The translations under genes were made by a program, and so were the position numbers. From Micromonospora craniellae (GTDB taxonomy: Bacteria > Actinomycetota > Actinomycetes > Mycobacteriales > Micromonosporaceae), in NCBI RefSeq assembly GCF_014764405.1, contig NZ_CP061725.1, forward strand, positions 2,542,001 to 2,606,000: DNA of 64,000 nucleotides, read 5' to 3'. Positions 6,897 to 16,177 of the stretch are shown here, one piece after another. The notes under the pieces are model-generated. The model did not search any database, was not told the origin of the DNA, and saw only the letters and a list, made by a program, of their open reading frames with translations. The first letter of the stretch is position 1, and each line of letters begins with the position of its first letter.

Positions 6897-8495
6897 CTAG
6901 CCGAGGGTGGGAGCGCCGAGTCCGTGTTTGGGTTCGATGCGCACCGTGGTCGGGTCGAACCCGCGTCCCTTCCGCCCGGACGGCAGAATCGTGACCGTCA
7001 TCAGCCGGTCGATCACTACCCGCTTGTCAGCGAGGGGTGCGTCGCGCCACGCCGTCACCGGGTCCGGGGCGTTCACCAACGGCGACAACGGATCACTACC
7101 CACGTTCGCGTGCAGCTGGGCGTCGATCTCGGCGACCATCGCGGCGGCCTCACGCCGGGCGTCCCGCGCGTACTCGCGGGTCTCCAACCCCCGCAACTCA
7201 TCCGCCAGAATCCGCTTCACACGCTGCTGGATCGCGGCCCGCTGCGCCCGCAGCCCCTCCACGTCGACCTGCGGGGCCGGCTCGGCCAGCAACTCGAACG
7301 CACGCGGGTGCGTCACCGCGTACACCACGTGCGCGAACACCGCCGCGTCCACATGCGCCTGATTACGGGCCAGATGGTTGCGCGCCTTGCATGTGTACCG
7401 AGGCGCACGCCCCGCGACGGTGACATGAACCGTCACCGCACGGCCCGTCTCCACACCCGGCGGGGTGCACACCCCGCACCGGTAGATCCCCGACCCCACC
7501 CACCGGGGGGCCGCTCCCGGCCCTACCCGCCGGGACGGATCGGTCAACAGATCCCGCACGGCGAAGAACACCGCCGGATCGACGATCGGCTTCCACGGCG
7601 CGACCACCCCCTCCAGGATGTTCCCGCCGTACACCATGAACCCGGCGTTACGCGGACGCAGCAGAATGTCCCGCAACCCCTCGGCCGACCACGCCGCACC
7701 ACTCACCGTCGACACCGACCCCGCCCGCAACTCCGCAGCGAGGGACCGCAGGGACGCCCCCTGCAGCAGCCGCTGCGAGCAGTCCTCGATCACCGCCGCC
7801 TCCACCTCGACACGCGTGACACCGCTCTGGCAGTCCCGGCCCCCGTGCCACGGGCACACGTACCGGCCGGGGTCACCGGCACCGACCGGCGGCGGACCAC
7901 CACAGAACCCGAACGGACGCCGACCCCCACCCCACTGACCGTGCATCGCCTGCCGCAACCGCTCCCCACGGACCCGACGCCCCGTGTCCCGGCTGGCCTT
8001 GTTCGCCATCGTCACCATCACCCGCGCCAAGGTGATCTCCGAGTCCGTACCCCCATCGGTGAACCGCAACGACCCCGACAACGACTGCGCGTTCGCACCC
8101 GTCTCCTGAACGACATCGATCATGTCCTCCAAATCCCGAGGGTCACGCACCGTCCGGTCCAGGTCCACCGCCAACACCGCCTGCGACCGGCGCTGCCGCA
8201 CCCGGTCCAACAACCGGGTGAACCCCGGCCGGATCACCCGCAACACCGTCGACCCGTCCGGCAGCCGAATCTTGCGCCGCTTGAACGCCGACGCCGGTTT
8301 AGGCTTGCCGTTGACCATGTCGTTCTCGACAATGACCTCACCGACCGTCCACCCGAGCTGACCCGCACGGTCCCGCAACAACCGCTCGTGTTCCACGAGC
8401 CCCTTGCTCTCACCATCGCTGTTCAAGTCCTCGACCCGCAGGTCAGACAAGCGAAGGTACAGATCCACAACCGTTGGAGGAGTATCAATGCCCAT
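6897..8495 (-). CDS. large serine recombinase (element integrase)
   Basis: A 532-residue integrase. The N-terminal resolvase fold starts with VVDLYLRLSDLR, where Ser17 is the predicted nucleophile, and continues through LAVDLDRTVRDPRDLEDM. A recombinase domain follows (RRPFGFCGG, about 185-300), then a zinc ribbon (YRCGVC and YTCKARNH, about 345-395) and a coiled-coil region (LRAQRAAIQQRVKRILADEL, about 430-480) that in this family controls synapsis direction. ATG 8495 begins MGIDTPP; the open frame runs much further upstream but that part is shadow of the helicase gene. No Shine-Dalgarno is seen. The start codon is only about 20 bases from the element/host junction, so its promoter must lie across the attachment site. 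No excision partner was recognised in this part of the element. Confidence 0.93.
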   Translation of the reverse strand: MGIDTPPTVVDLYLRLSDLRVEDLNSDGESKGLVEHERLLRDRAGQLGWTVGEVIVENDMVNGKPKPASAFKRRKIRLPDGSTVLRVIRPGFTRLLDRVRQRRSQAVLAVDLDRTVRDPRDLEDMIDVVQETGANAQSLSGSLRFTDGGTDSEITLARVMVTMANKASRDTGRRVRGERLRQAMHGQWGGGRRPFGFCGGPPPVGAGDPGRYVCPWHGGRDCQSGVTRVEVEAAVIEDCSQRLLQGASLRSLAAELRAGSVSTVSGAAWSAEGLRDILLRPRNAGFMVYGGNILEGVVAPWKPIVDPAVFFAVRDLLTDPSRRVGPGAAPRWVGSGIYRCGVCTPPGVETGRAVTVHVTVAGRAPRYTCKARNHLARNQAHVDAAVFAHVVYAVTHPRAFELLAEPAPQVDVEGLRAQRAAIQQRVKRILADELRGLETREYARDARREAAAMVAEIDAQLHANVGSDPLSPLVNAPDPVTAWRDAPLADKRVVIDRLMTVTILPSGRKGRGFDPTTVRIEPKHGLGAPTLG

Positions 8496-8530
8496 GCACC
8501 AACTATGTGCTAGAACCGGGGACCGGGCAA
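8496..8530. other. element-host junction (attachment site)
   Basis: Upstream of the integrase the sequence changes into helicase coding DNA. In the helicase frame a TAG (8511-8513) is followed by R-G-P-G-K-T, where intact HelD-family proteins have G-G-P-G-T-G-K-T, so the left arm of the Walker A comes from the element. The crossover therefore lies somewhere in about 8,512-8,530. The other junction is outside the window. Confidence 0.65.
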
Positions 8531-9938
8531 GACAGCGGTCGGGCTGCACCGCGCGGCGTACCTGCTCTATCTGCACCGGGAACGGCTGCGCCGGTCGAAG
8601 GTGCTGGTCGTCGGCCCGAACCAGGCCTTCCTCGGCTACATCGCGGCGGTGCTGCCCGCACTCGGCGAGGTGGAGGTCGCGCAGGCCACCGTGGAGGACC
8701 TGGTCGACCGGGTGGGGGTGCGGGCGGTGGACCCGCCGGACGCGGCGAGGATCAAGCACGACGCCCGGATGGCCGAGGTGCTGCGCCGGGCCGTCGACGC
8801 GTACGTGGGCGAGCCGACGGAGCCGATGACCGTATCCGACGGCTCGTACCGTTGGCGGATCGGGCTGGAGCCGCTGCACCGGCTGGTCCGCGAGACGCGC
8901 GCGGAGGGGCTGCCGTACGCCGTCGGCCGGGAACGGATCCGCGCCCGGGTGGTCGGGCTGCTGCAACGACAGGCCGAGGCCCGGCGGGCGGAGTCGCCGA
9001 GCGAGGCGTGGCTGCGCCGGACCGGCCGGTCGACACCCGTCACCACATTCCTGGACGCGGTCTGGCCGGCGCTCACCCCGGACGGGCTGGTTCATGCGCT
9101 GCTCGGCGACGCCGCCCGGCTCGCCACCGCCGCCGACGGCCTGCTCAGCCCCGAGGAGCAGGCCCTGCTCACCGGCCGGAAGCTGGGGCGTACGCCGAAG
9201 GCCACCCGGTGGAGCACCGCCGACGCCGTCCTGATCGACGAGGCGGCGGGGCTGATCGAGCGCCCTTCCGGCTACGGGCACGTCGTGGTGGACGAGGCCC
9301 AGGACCTCTCCCCGATGCAGTGCCGGGTCATCGCTCGGCGCAGCGAGCACGGCTCGCTCACCCTCCTCGGTGACCTCGCCCAGGCGACCGCGCCGTGGGC
9401 CGCCACCGACTGGCGGGAGACCCTGCGGCACCTCGGTAAGCCGGACGCGACGGTGGTGCCGTTGACGGTCGGCTTCCGGGTGCCAGCGGACGTGCTCGCC
9501 TTCGCCAACCGGCTGCTGCCGGCGCTCGCCGTCGACGTGCCGCTGGCCGAGTCGATGCGCCGCGACGGCGAGCTGACGGTGCGTACCGTGACCGATCTTC
9601 CCGGGGCGACGGTGGCCGAGGTGCGCGCGGCGCTCACGCACGAGGGGTCGATCGCGGTGATCGCCGCCGACGAGGCGGTGGACCGGCTGCGCGCGGCGCT
9701 GGCGGCGGCGGGGATCGCCACGGCGACCGTCGACGAGCCGACGGCGGACACCCGGGTCTCCGTCATGCCGGCCACCACGGTCAAGGGCCTGGAGTACGAC
9801 CACGTCGTCGTCACCGAGCCGGCCGCGATCGTGGCGGCCGAGCCTCGCGGCCTGCACCGCCTGTACGTGGTGCTCACCCGGGCGGTGTCCCGGCTCTCGG
9901 TGGTGCACGTCGCGTCGTTGCCCGCTCCACTCGGCTGA
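8514..9938 (+). pseudogene. 3' part of a HelD/UvrD-like helicase, split by the element
   Basis: About 474 codons without a start. The frame opens inside Walker A (GPGKTAVGLHRAAYLLYLHR) and then follows the HelD/HelR type of superfamily 1 helicase-like RNA polymerase recycling factors: KVLVVGPNQAFLGYI, the Walker B VVVDEAQDLSPMQC, LLGDLAQAT and the C-terminal VKGLEYDHVVV and YVVLTRAVSRL. Intact family members have roughly 220 more residues before Walker A, including the coiled coil that enters RNA polymerase. A GTG at 8601 could give a truncated product lacking Walker A. The gene has presumably been lost or can be restored by excision. The 5' part should lie left of the window across the element. 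Confidence 0.85.
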
Positions 9939-9998
9939 TTGCGCGGTTGCGCCGACCCGATAGACCGTTATATACGGAGCAACGTGGAAGGAGCCGCC

Positions 9999-10838
9999 GT
10001 GATTCTCGCCCGTGCCTACCAGGTCAGCCGCCGCTACGGCGAAGTACTCGCACTGGACCGGGTCGACCTGGAAGTCCGTGCGGGCGAACTGGTCGGCCTG
10101 CTCGGGCCGAACGGCGCCGGCCACGCTGCGCGTCGGCGAGGTGGTCGACTTCGTCTCCGCCCACTACCCGGACCCGATCCCGCGCGGCGAACTGCTCGAC
10201 CGGTTCGGCCTCACCGAGCAGGTCCGGCGGCAGACCGGCGGGCAGAAGCGCCGGCTGGCGGTGGCCCTCGCCTTCGTCGGTCGCCCCCGGCTGGTACTGC
10301 TCGACGAACCGACGACCGGGCTGGACGTGGAGGCCCGACACACGCTGTGGGAGGCGATCCGGTCGGTCCACGCCGACCACGCTTCGCCGGCCGGGTACTG
10401 GCCGAACTGCTGATCACCTACCTGTCGCTGATCCCGTTGGTGGTGATCGCCGCGACGTTGACCGCGGCCGAGATCACCCCGGCCCGCTTCCTGCTGGCCC
10501 TGGCCACCGTGGGGGTGATCGCGGTGCCATTCACCCTGCTGGGGCTGGCCATCGGGTACACGCTGCCGAGCAAGGCGGCGATCGTGGTGGCCCAGGTCGT
10601 CTTCTTCCCGATGGCCTTCGGCGGTGGGTTGCTCTCCGCTCCCGGCGACGCGCCCGGCTTCATCGAGGCGATCGCGCCGTTCCTGCCCACCCGCGGCGCG
10701 GTGGAGCTGATGTGGGCGGCCGTCGGCGACTTCCAGATCAGAACGTTGTCGCTGGTCATGCTCGGCGTCTGGGTGGTGGTGCTGGCCTCGCTCGGCGGAT
10801 GGGCGTACCGGCGGGACGAGGGTCGCCGGTTCAGTTGA
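9999..10838 (+). pseudogene. decayed ABC-2 type transporter (ATPase plus permease)
   Basis: Three pieces of one transporter operon joined by deletions. A GTG start (9999, GGAAGGAG upstream) gives an ATPase N-terminus up to LGPNGAG, where Walker A breaks off before its Lys (about 10,125). A second piece in another frame carries the signature and Walker B (TGGQKRRLAVAL, LVLLDEPTTGLD, about 10,121-10,390). A third piece, in the first frame, is the C-terminal half of an ABC-2 permease (VLAELLITYLSLIPLVV through WAYRRDEGRR, about 10,383-10,838) with four or five membrane helices. No piece can work alone. It was probably a drug-resistance-type exporter. Confidence 0.85.
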
Positions 10839-10925
10839 CGTTCCGGCCGTTTCCCCCGGGCGGCGGCCGGGCGGTGCCACGATGCCGGTGAGGCGGTCGA
10901 GTGGCGAGCGCCCGAGCCGAGAGGG

Positions 10926-11696
10926 GTGGCCGTGGTCAGCGTCCCGCCGGGCACCCCTTGCTGGGCTGATCTGGCCACCCCGGGCCTGGACGCGGCCCGA
11001 CGGTTCTATCCCGAGCTGTTCGGCTGGACCGGCCGGGTCGCCCCCGAACCGGAGGCGGGCGGTTACACCGTCTTCCTGCTCGGCGGGCGGCCGGTCGCCG
11101 GCGTGGGGCCGCCGGCCGTACCGGACCAGGTGCCGATCTGGTCGACGTACGTGGCCACCGACGACGCCGACCTGGTCGCCGGTCGGGTGGAACGGGCCGG
11201 CGGGCAGGTGGTGGTGCCGCCGTTCGAGGTGTTCGACCGGGGTCGAATGGCGGTGTTCAGCGATCCGGCCGGTGCCGCCTTCAGCGTCTGGCAGCCGATG
11301 ACCTTCACCGGGGCCGACGTCTTCGACGTGCCGGGCGCGATGAGCTGGACCGAACTGGTCACCCCCGATCCGGACGGGGCGCGGATCTTCTACGAGCTGG
11401 TCTTCGGGTGGCAGCCCGAGGAGGAGCCGATGGGGCAGGTCGCCTACACCGGCTGGCGGCTGGGTGACCGTCTGGTGGCCGGTATGATGCCGCCGCTGGG
11501 CGCCGAGTTCCCGGCCGACTCACCGGCGTACTGGACGCTGTACTTCTCGGTCGCCGACGCCGACGCCACCGCCGCCCGCGCCGCCGAACTCGGCGGCACC
11601 ATCCTCGTCCCGCCCCGAAGCATCCCCGCCGGCCGCGTAACCGCCCTGCGCGACCCCCAAGGCGCCCTCTTCTCCCTAATAGCCCGGACCCCCTGA
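10926..11696 (+). CDS. VOC family protein, two glyoxalase-fold domains
   Basis: A 256-residue cytosolic protein of two tandem vicinal-oxygen-chelate modules. The first (about 8-125) has PCWADLATPGLDAARRFYPELFGW and ends DPAGAAFSVWQ; the second (about 135-255) has MSWTELVTPDPDGARIFYELVFGW and ends RDPQGALFSLI. This double form is common in actinobacteria as an uncharacterised glyoxalase or bleomycin-resistance-like protein. Substrate unknown. GTG 10926 follows GAGAGGGG; the GTG two codons later is equally possible. It stands alone and ends at a strong hairpin. Confidence 0.85.
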   Translation: MAVVSVPPGTPCWADLATPGLDAARRFYPELFGWTGRVAPEPEAGGYTVFLLGGRPVAGVGPPAVPDQVPIWSTYVATDDADLVAGRVERAGGQVVVPPFEVFDRGRMAVFSDPAGAAFSVWQPMTFTGADVFDVPGAMSWTELVTPDPDGARIFYELVFGWQPEEEPMGQVAYTGWRLGDRLVAGMMPPLGAEFPADSPAYWTLYFSVADADATAARAAELGGTILVPPRSIPAGRVTALRDPQGALFSLIARTP

Positions 11697-11723
11697 CCGA
11701 CACCTACCCCACCGCCGCACGGC

Positions 11724-11756
11724 GGGACCGCGACCCGGTGAGCAGGTCGCGGTCCC
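11724..11756 (+). terminator. hairpin terminator after the VOC gene
   Basis: Perfect 12-bp arms GGGACCGCGACC/GGTCGCGGTCCC with a 9-base loop, 28 bases after the VOC stop. A second hairpin facing the other way follows at 11,817. Confidence 0.8.
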
Positions 11757-11816
11757 GGTCAGGGGCCACCACCGGTAGCCCGTCGAGTTCCCTGTTTGTC
11801 TGTTTGACCCCTGGGA

Positions 11817-11851
11817 CGGGGCCCTGCGCGAGGGGGTGTGGCAGGGCCCCG
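11817..11851 (-). terminator. hairpin terminator after the M14 peptidase
   Basis: Perfect 11-bp arms CGGGGCCCTGC/GCAGGGCCCCG around a 13-base loop, starting seven bases past the peptidase stop on the minus strand. Confidence 0.8.
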
Positions 11852-11857
11852 CCGGTT

Positions 11858-13735
11858 TCAGGAGGCGGTGATGGTGACGTTGTCCACAGCCGCCTCGACC
11901 AGGCTGGCCGTCGACGCGTCGGCGGCCTCCACCAGGATGCGGACGGACTGCCCGGCGTACGGGGTGAGGTTGAGGTTGGCCTGGGTCCAGGCGCCGTTGC
12001 GGTTGCTGGCCGCACCGGCCTGGGTGAGCAGTGCCGTGGTGCCGCCGTTGTGCACCACGCTCACCCGCAGGTAGTCGGCCGACGACGAGTTCGATCCGTG
12101 TGCCAGATACCAGGCCAGCGACAGGGTCAACGTGCCGCTGGACGGCAACGTGACCGCCGGTGATCGGGCGCTGGTCACGCCGCCGTCCACGTCGTGGTCC
12201 CCGGCGGCACTGCCGGCCAGCCGGCCGGTGACCAGGTCGTTGCTTCCGGCGAACGGGGTGAGCTGCTTGGCCCCGCTGGAGTTGGTGGCCTGCGCGGCGC
12301 CCCGCTCCCACTGCCCCGAGGTCGCGGTGTCGGTGCCGTTGGGGTTGATCGTCCAGCCGGTCGCGGTCTCGAAGGTGTCCGACCAGACCGTGGTCCCGCC
12401 GCCGGTGCCGCAGTACTGCGACTGCTTGCCGATGGCCCGGTAGGGGCAGTCGGCGTACTCGGAGAGGATCAGCACCGCCTCCCGGTTGCGCGAGGTCTGC
12501 GCCGGGATCACCTCGTCGGGCGGGTAGAAGCCGCCGCCTGCGGCCGAGCCCGGATACAGCTCGAAGGTGTACGCCCAGATGCCGTGCGTCGCCCACATCC
12601 AGTCGATGCTGCTGCCGTCGGTGACGTAGAGGTCACTGGACTGCTGCGGGGTGAAACCGTTGGTCGCCGCCATCTGCTGGCCGATGGTGGCGAAGGTGTT
12701 GTACTGGTCGGCGGTCATCCCCGGCGCGGTGTTGCTGGTCGTGAAGCCGTACGGCCAGAGCACCAGCTCGGAGTAGGTGTGGAAGTCGATGTTGGCCTTG
12801 ATCTGCTGCACCCCGCCGACCACCCGGCTGTTGACGAAGTTGCGCAGCGCCTGCGTCTCCGGGGCGGAGAACGCCGACGGGCCCCGGTAGGTGTCCGAGG
12901 AGGTGGAGCCGGACGAGCCGCCGCAGCACCCGAAGTTGTAGCTCCAGTTGCGGTTCAGGTCGGTGCCGACGTACGACGAGCCGCTGTTGGGTTGGCGGTT
13001 CTTCCGCCAGGACCGGTAGGAACCGGTGGCGATGTCGTACTCGCTGCCGTCGGGGTTGACGGTCGGCACGATCCAGATCTCCCGGTTGTTGACCAGGCTG
13101 GTGATCCGGGAGTCGGAGCCGTAGTTGTCGGTGAAGAGGTTGAGCAGATAGATCGCCATCTCGACGGTCAGGTGCTCACGGGCGTGCTGCTGGGCGTTGA
13201 ACAGGATCTCCGGCTCGTTCTCGTCGGTGGCGACGTTGTCGGAGATCTTCACCGCCACCAGGTCCCGGCCCTCGTAGGAGCTGCCGATACTGATCTTGCG
13301 GGCGATCGACGGATGGTCCGCGACGACCTGGTTGACCACGGCGGTCATCTCCGCGTAGTCGTGGTAGTTCGCGTCGGCCGGCGGGAAGGCCAACGCGCCG
13401 GCCTGTCCGTCGGCGGCGCCCCGGTCAGTGGGCAGGGCGGCGATCGCCTCCAGCCGGAACCCGAGGCGGGTGATCGCGGCGGCCTCGGCACGGGTGGCCG
13501 AGACGTGCAGCACCCCGTGTTCGGAATAGTCGATCGCGGCACCGGTGCCGGCGATCGCGTTGCGGTCGGCGAGCGTCTTCGGGCCCAGCACCCGGTAGGG
13601 CACGGCGGCCGGCTGCTCGTCCCGGCTCGGCGCCGGCTCGGCGGAGACCGGTGGCGCGGAGATGGTGAGCAGGCCGAGCCCGGCGGCGATGATGAGCGCC
13701 AGCGCACGGCGGACGGGGATGGATCGGAAGGCCAT
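11858..13735 (-). CDS. secreted M14 zinc carboxypeptidase
   Basis: A 625-residue exported metallopeptidase. Residues 1-32 are a classic signal peptide ending SAPPVSA. A pro-region follows (about 40-105), then the M14 catalytic domain (about 115-430). It shows the HxxE zinc pair in NAQQHAREH (about 183-187), the third zinc His in DFHTYSELV (about 317) and the catalytic Glu in YTFELYPG (about 392), with NPDGSEYDI and GTDLNRNW as further family marks. The last 190 residues form a beta-rich accessory domain (DTFETATGWTINPNGTDT), probably for substrate or wall binding. ATG 13735 has AGGAGGT upstream. Acts outside the cell on peptides or proteins; stands alone with its own terminator. Confidence 0.95.
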   Translation of the reverse strand: MAFRSIPVRRALALIIAAGLGLLTISAPPVSAEPAPSRDEQPAAVPYRVLGPKTLADRNAIAGTGAAIDYSEHGVLHVSATRAEAAAITRLGFRLEAIAALPTDRGAADGQAGALAFPPADANYHDYAEMTAVVNQVVADHPSIARKISIGSSYEGRDLVAVKISDNVATDENEPEILFNAQQHAREHLTVEMAIYLLNLFTDNYGSDSRITSLVNNREIWIVPTVNPDGSEYDIATGSYRSWRKNRQPNSGSSYVGTDLNRNWSYNFGCCGGSSGSTSSDTYRGPSAFSAPETQALRNFVNSRVVGGVQQIKANIDFHTYSELVLWPYGFTTSNTAPGMTADQYNTFATIGQQMAATNGFTPQQSSDLYVTDGSSIDWMWATHGIWAYTFELYPGSAAGGGFYPPDEVIPAQTSRNREAVLILSEYADCPYRAIGKQSQYCGTGGGTTVWSDTFETATGWTINPNGTDTATSGQWERGAAQATNSSGAKQLTPFAGSNDLVTGRLAGSAAGDHDVDGGVTSARSPAVTLPSSGTLTLSLAWYLAHGSNSSSADYLRVSVVHNGGTTALLTQAGAASNRNGAWTQANLNLTPYAGQSVRILVEAADASTASLVEAAVDNVTITAS

Positions 13736-13876
13736 GGACAACCTCCTGGAGGCGCGGGGTTCCCCGCTCGATGGCGGACAGCCCACCACCGGTCACATGG
13801 TCATATCAACATCTATCGCTATGTGGCTCATCCCAGCCGGATCCTCATGCCCACGACATGACCCCGTCGCCACGGG

Positions 13877-14230
13877 TCAGGACGAGGGGCCGCGTCCCTG
13901 CTCGGCGGAGGGGCCGGACTGGTCCGGCGTCCCGCCGTCGGCCTGGCCGCCGGAGACGGTGTCGGCCTCGGCCTGGTCCTCTCCGGCCAGGGCGGACCGC
14001 AGTCGCTCCTTCTCCGAGCGGCGACGCTCGGCGGCGGCGGCCATCTCCTCGGCCATCTGGTCGCGTACGCCCTTGAGCAGGAAGAAGGAGACTGCGGCGG
14101 AGAACAGCAGCGCCAGGATCAGCTTGAGGAAGATGTCCATGTCGACCGGCCAGAGGGCCAGCATCACGACCACGAACAGGCCGATCCGGCCGAGGGTGTA
14201 CTTGGCCGCCGCGCTCACGTCGTACTCCAT
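13877..14230 (-). CDS. DUF4229 membrane protein
   Basis: A 117-residue protein with two membrane helices (about 12-30 and 33-53) and a cytoplasmic charged tail (EEMAAAAERRRSEKERLRSAL) ending in a disordered acidic stretch. This is the DUF4229 pattern, conserved in actinobacteria beside menaquinone genes. It is third in the run mqnE, membrane protein, this gene, 57 bases after its neighbour. Function unknown. Confidence 0.8.
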   Translation of the reverse strand: MEYDVSAAAKYTLGRIGLFVVVMLALWPVDMDIFLKLILALLFSAAVSFFLLKGVRDQMAEEMAAAAERRRSEKERLRSALAGEDQAEADTVSGGQADGGTPDQSGPSAEQGRGPSS

Positions 14231-14287
14231 TCTCCGCCGGGGGCGGCATTTCTCAGCTCCTGCGTACGGCCGCGCCGCACGGCGACC

Positions 14288-14710
14288 TCAGGTCGTCCGG
14301 TCGACCAGCCAGCGGACACCAGGGAACCAGACCAGCGCGTACACGACGGTGAACGTCACCGCCGCCAGGCCGCCGGAGAGCAGCGGCGGCAGCCCGGTCA
14401 CCACGCCCGCCACCAGCAGCCCGGAGACCACCGCCATCGCCAGCGCCACCAACCCGGCCACCACCCGGGGCGCGCCGAACTCCCAGGCTCGGAAGTCCTC
14501 CCAGAACAACCAGACGGCCAGGATCACCGCCAGCCATCCGTTGGCCTGGCCGAAGTCACCGGCACCGAACCAGGCGAAGGCGGTGTCGAAGATCACCAGC
14601 ACCAACATCCCGATGACCACCCCGGCCAGGCTGACGCCGAGCAGGTCACCCAGGAACCGGATGCGCCCGTCGTCGTCCCGGCGGGGGAACGCGCTCTGCT
14701 GCTCGCTCAT
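14288..14710 (-). CDS. four-helix membrane protein beside mqnE
   Basis: A 140-residue protein with four predicted membrane helices (about 22-42, 57-73, 80-102, 108-130) and a short charged N-terminus (SEQQSAFPRRDDDGRIRFL). I do not recognise a named family. ATG 14710 lies 24 bases after the mqnE stop, so the two are probably co-transcribed. Its job is unknown; location suggests a link to membrane quinone or respiration. Confidence 0.7.
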   Translation of the reverse strand: MSEQQSAFPRRDDDGRIRFLGDLLGVSLAGVVIGMLVLVIFDTAFAWFGAGDFGQANGWLAVILAVWLFWEDFRAWEFGAPRVVAGLVALAMAVVSGLLVAGVVTGLPPLLSGGLAAVTFTVVYALVWFPGVRWLVDRTT

Positions 14711-14734
14711 CGTCGTGCCAGGGTACGCGTCGAC

Positions 14735-15904
14735 TCAGGCCCAGACCTGCTGCGGCTCGGAACGGCGCTCCGCCATGCTCGGCGCGGCGTCGTACTCGCG
14801 GACCACCTCGTAGCGGGTGTTCCGCTCGACCGGGCGGAAGCCGGCGTCCCAGATCAGGTGCAGCAGGTCGTCCCGGTGCATCGTGTTCGGCGTCCCGTAC
14901 GAGTCCGCGTCGTGGGTGATCTTGTATTCGACGACCGAGCCGTCCAGGTCGTCCACGCCGAAGTTGAGCGAGAGCTGGGCCACCGAGAGCCCGTGCATCA
15001 CCCAGAAGCACTTGACGTGCGGCACGTTGTCGAACAGCAGCCGGGAGACCGCGAAGGTCTTCAGCGACTCGGCCGGCGAGGCCATCGTGGTGCGGGCCTG
15101 GATCCGGTTACGGACCTTGCCGTCCGCGGAGTCGACGAAGTCGTGCTGGTAGCGCAGCGGGATGAAGACCACGAAGCCGCCGGTCTCGTCCTGCAGCTCC
15201 CGCAGCCGCAGCACGTGGTCGACGCGGTGCCGCGGCTCCTCGATGTGGCCGTAGAGCATGGTCGACGGCGTCCTCATGCCCTTGCTGTGGGCCAGCCGGT
15301 GGATCCGCGACCAGTCCTCCCAGTGGCAGGCGTGGTCGACGATGTGCTGGCGGATCTCCCAGTCGAAGATCTCCGCGCCGCCACCGGTCAGCGACTCCAG
15401 ACCGGCCTCCATCAGCTCGTCGAGGATGGCGTCGGCGGTCAGCCCGCTGATCTTCTCGAACCACTGGACCTCGGTGGCGGTGAACGCCTTGAGCTTGACG
15501 TTCGGCAGCGCCGCCTTCAGCTCGCGCAGCACCTTCGGGTAATAGCGCCAGGGCAGTGTCGGGTGCAGGCCGTTGACGATATGCAACTCGGTGAGCTGCT
15601 CGTCCTCCATCTCCTTGGCCTTGCGGACCGCCTCGTCGATGCGCATCGTGTACGCGTCCTTCTCGCCCGGCTTGCGCTGGAAGGAGCAGTACGCGCAGGA
15701 GGCGGAACAGACGTTGGTCAGGTTGAGGTGCCGGTTGACGTTGAACATCACCCGGTCGCCGTTGCGCTCGGTGCGCGCGTGGTGGGCCAGTCGCCCCAAC
15801 CAGGTCAGGTCGTCGCTGGAGTAGAGCGCGATGCCGTCCTCACGGGTCAGCCGCTCCCCGGCGTACACCTTCGCTTCGAGCTCGCGCTTGAGTCCGGCGT
15901 CCAT
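14735..15904 (-). CDS. mqnE: aminofutalosine synthase MqnE
   Basis: A 389-residue radical SAM enzyme that joins SAM and 3-[(1-carboxyvinyl)oxy]benzoate to make aminofutalosine, the second step of the futalosine route to menaquinone. The iron-sulfur motif is C-SAS-C-AY-C in NLTNVCSASCAYCSFQRK (about 66-73); the GGGAE and HIVNGLHP motifs also match. Length and ends fit the family exactly. The minus-strand start diverges from the NlpC/P60 gene. Downstream are two small membrane-protein genes. The later genes mqnM, mqnP and mqnL are about 8-12 kb away in the same window. Confidence 0.96.
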   Translation of the reverse strand: MDAGLKRELEAKVYAGERLTREDGIALYSSDDLTWLGRLAHHARTERNGDRVMFNVNRHLNLTNVCSASCAYCSFQRKPGEKDAYTMRIDEAVRKAKEMEDEQLTELHIVNGLHPTLPWRYYPKVLRELKAALPNVKLKAFTATEVQWFEKISGLTADAILDELMEAGLESLTGGGAEIFDWEIRQHIVDHACHWEDWSRIHRLAHSKGMRTPSTMLYGHIEEPRHRVDHVLRLRELQDETGGFVVFIPLRYQHDFVDSADGKVRNRIQARTTMASPAESLKTFAVSRLLFDNVPHVKCFWVMHGLSVAQLSLNFGVDDLDGSVVEYKITHDADSYGTPNTMHRDDLLHLIWDAGFRPVERNTRYEVVREYDAAPSMAERRSEPQQVWA

Positions 15905-16177
15905 CGAAAGCCCGTCCCTTTCCCCTGCGTCCGCGACCGTTACCGGCCGCAGTCAGAGCCTACGTCGCACGCCCGGGCTGCTCACACCGTGGTCCGTCGG
16001 TGACCCGGGTCTCCCGAACTCTCAGTTTCCTTTAACCCGCCCAAACGTCGACACCACGCACCATGTGAGGTAAGACAAGATGGGGCACGCGTCACCTGGC
16101 GATTGCGACACCCGGTGGTAGCGTCCCCATCCGCCGCGGACCCCTCGCGCGGCGTTGGATGGCCGAATGGGAGCGTA

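Noticed and set aside
8496..10124. Upstream extension of the integrase frame on the minus strand
   Set aside because: It is the antisense of the helicase and ABC remnants; the resolvase fold begins at MGIDTPP, and the junction lies at 8,512-8,530.
12194..13861. 555-residue plus-strand frame opposite the M14 peptidase
   Set aside because: Shadow of the peptidase: Val/Gly/Arg-rich without domains, while the minus strand has a full signal peptide and active site.
15950..16177. Possible c-di-AMP (ydaO) riboswitch before the NlpC/P60 gene
   Set aside because: Such genes often have one in actinobacteria, but the conserved blocks are not present and the gap to the divergent mqnE is short.
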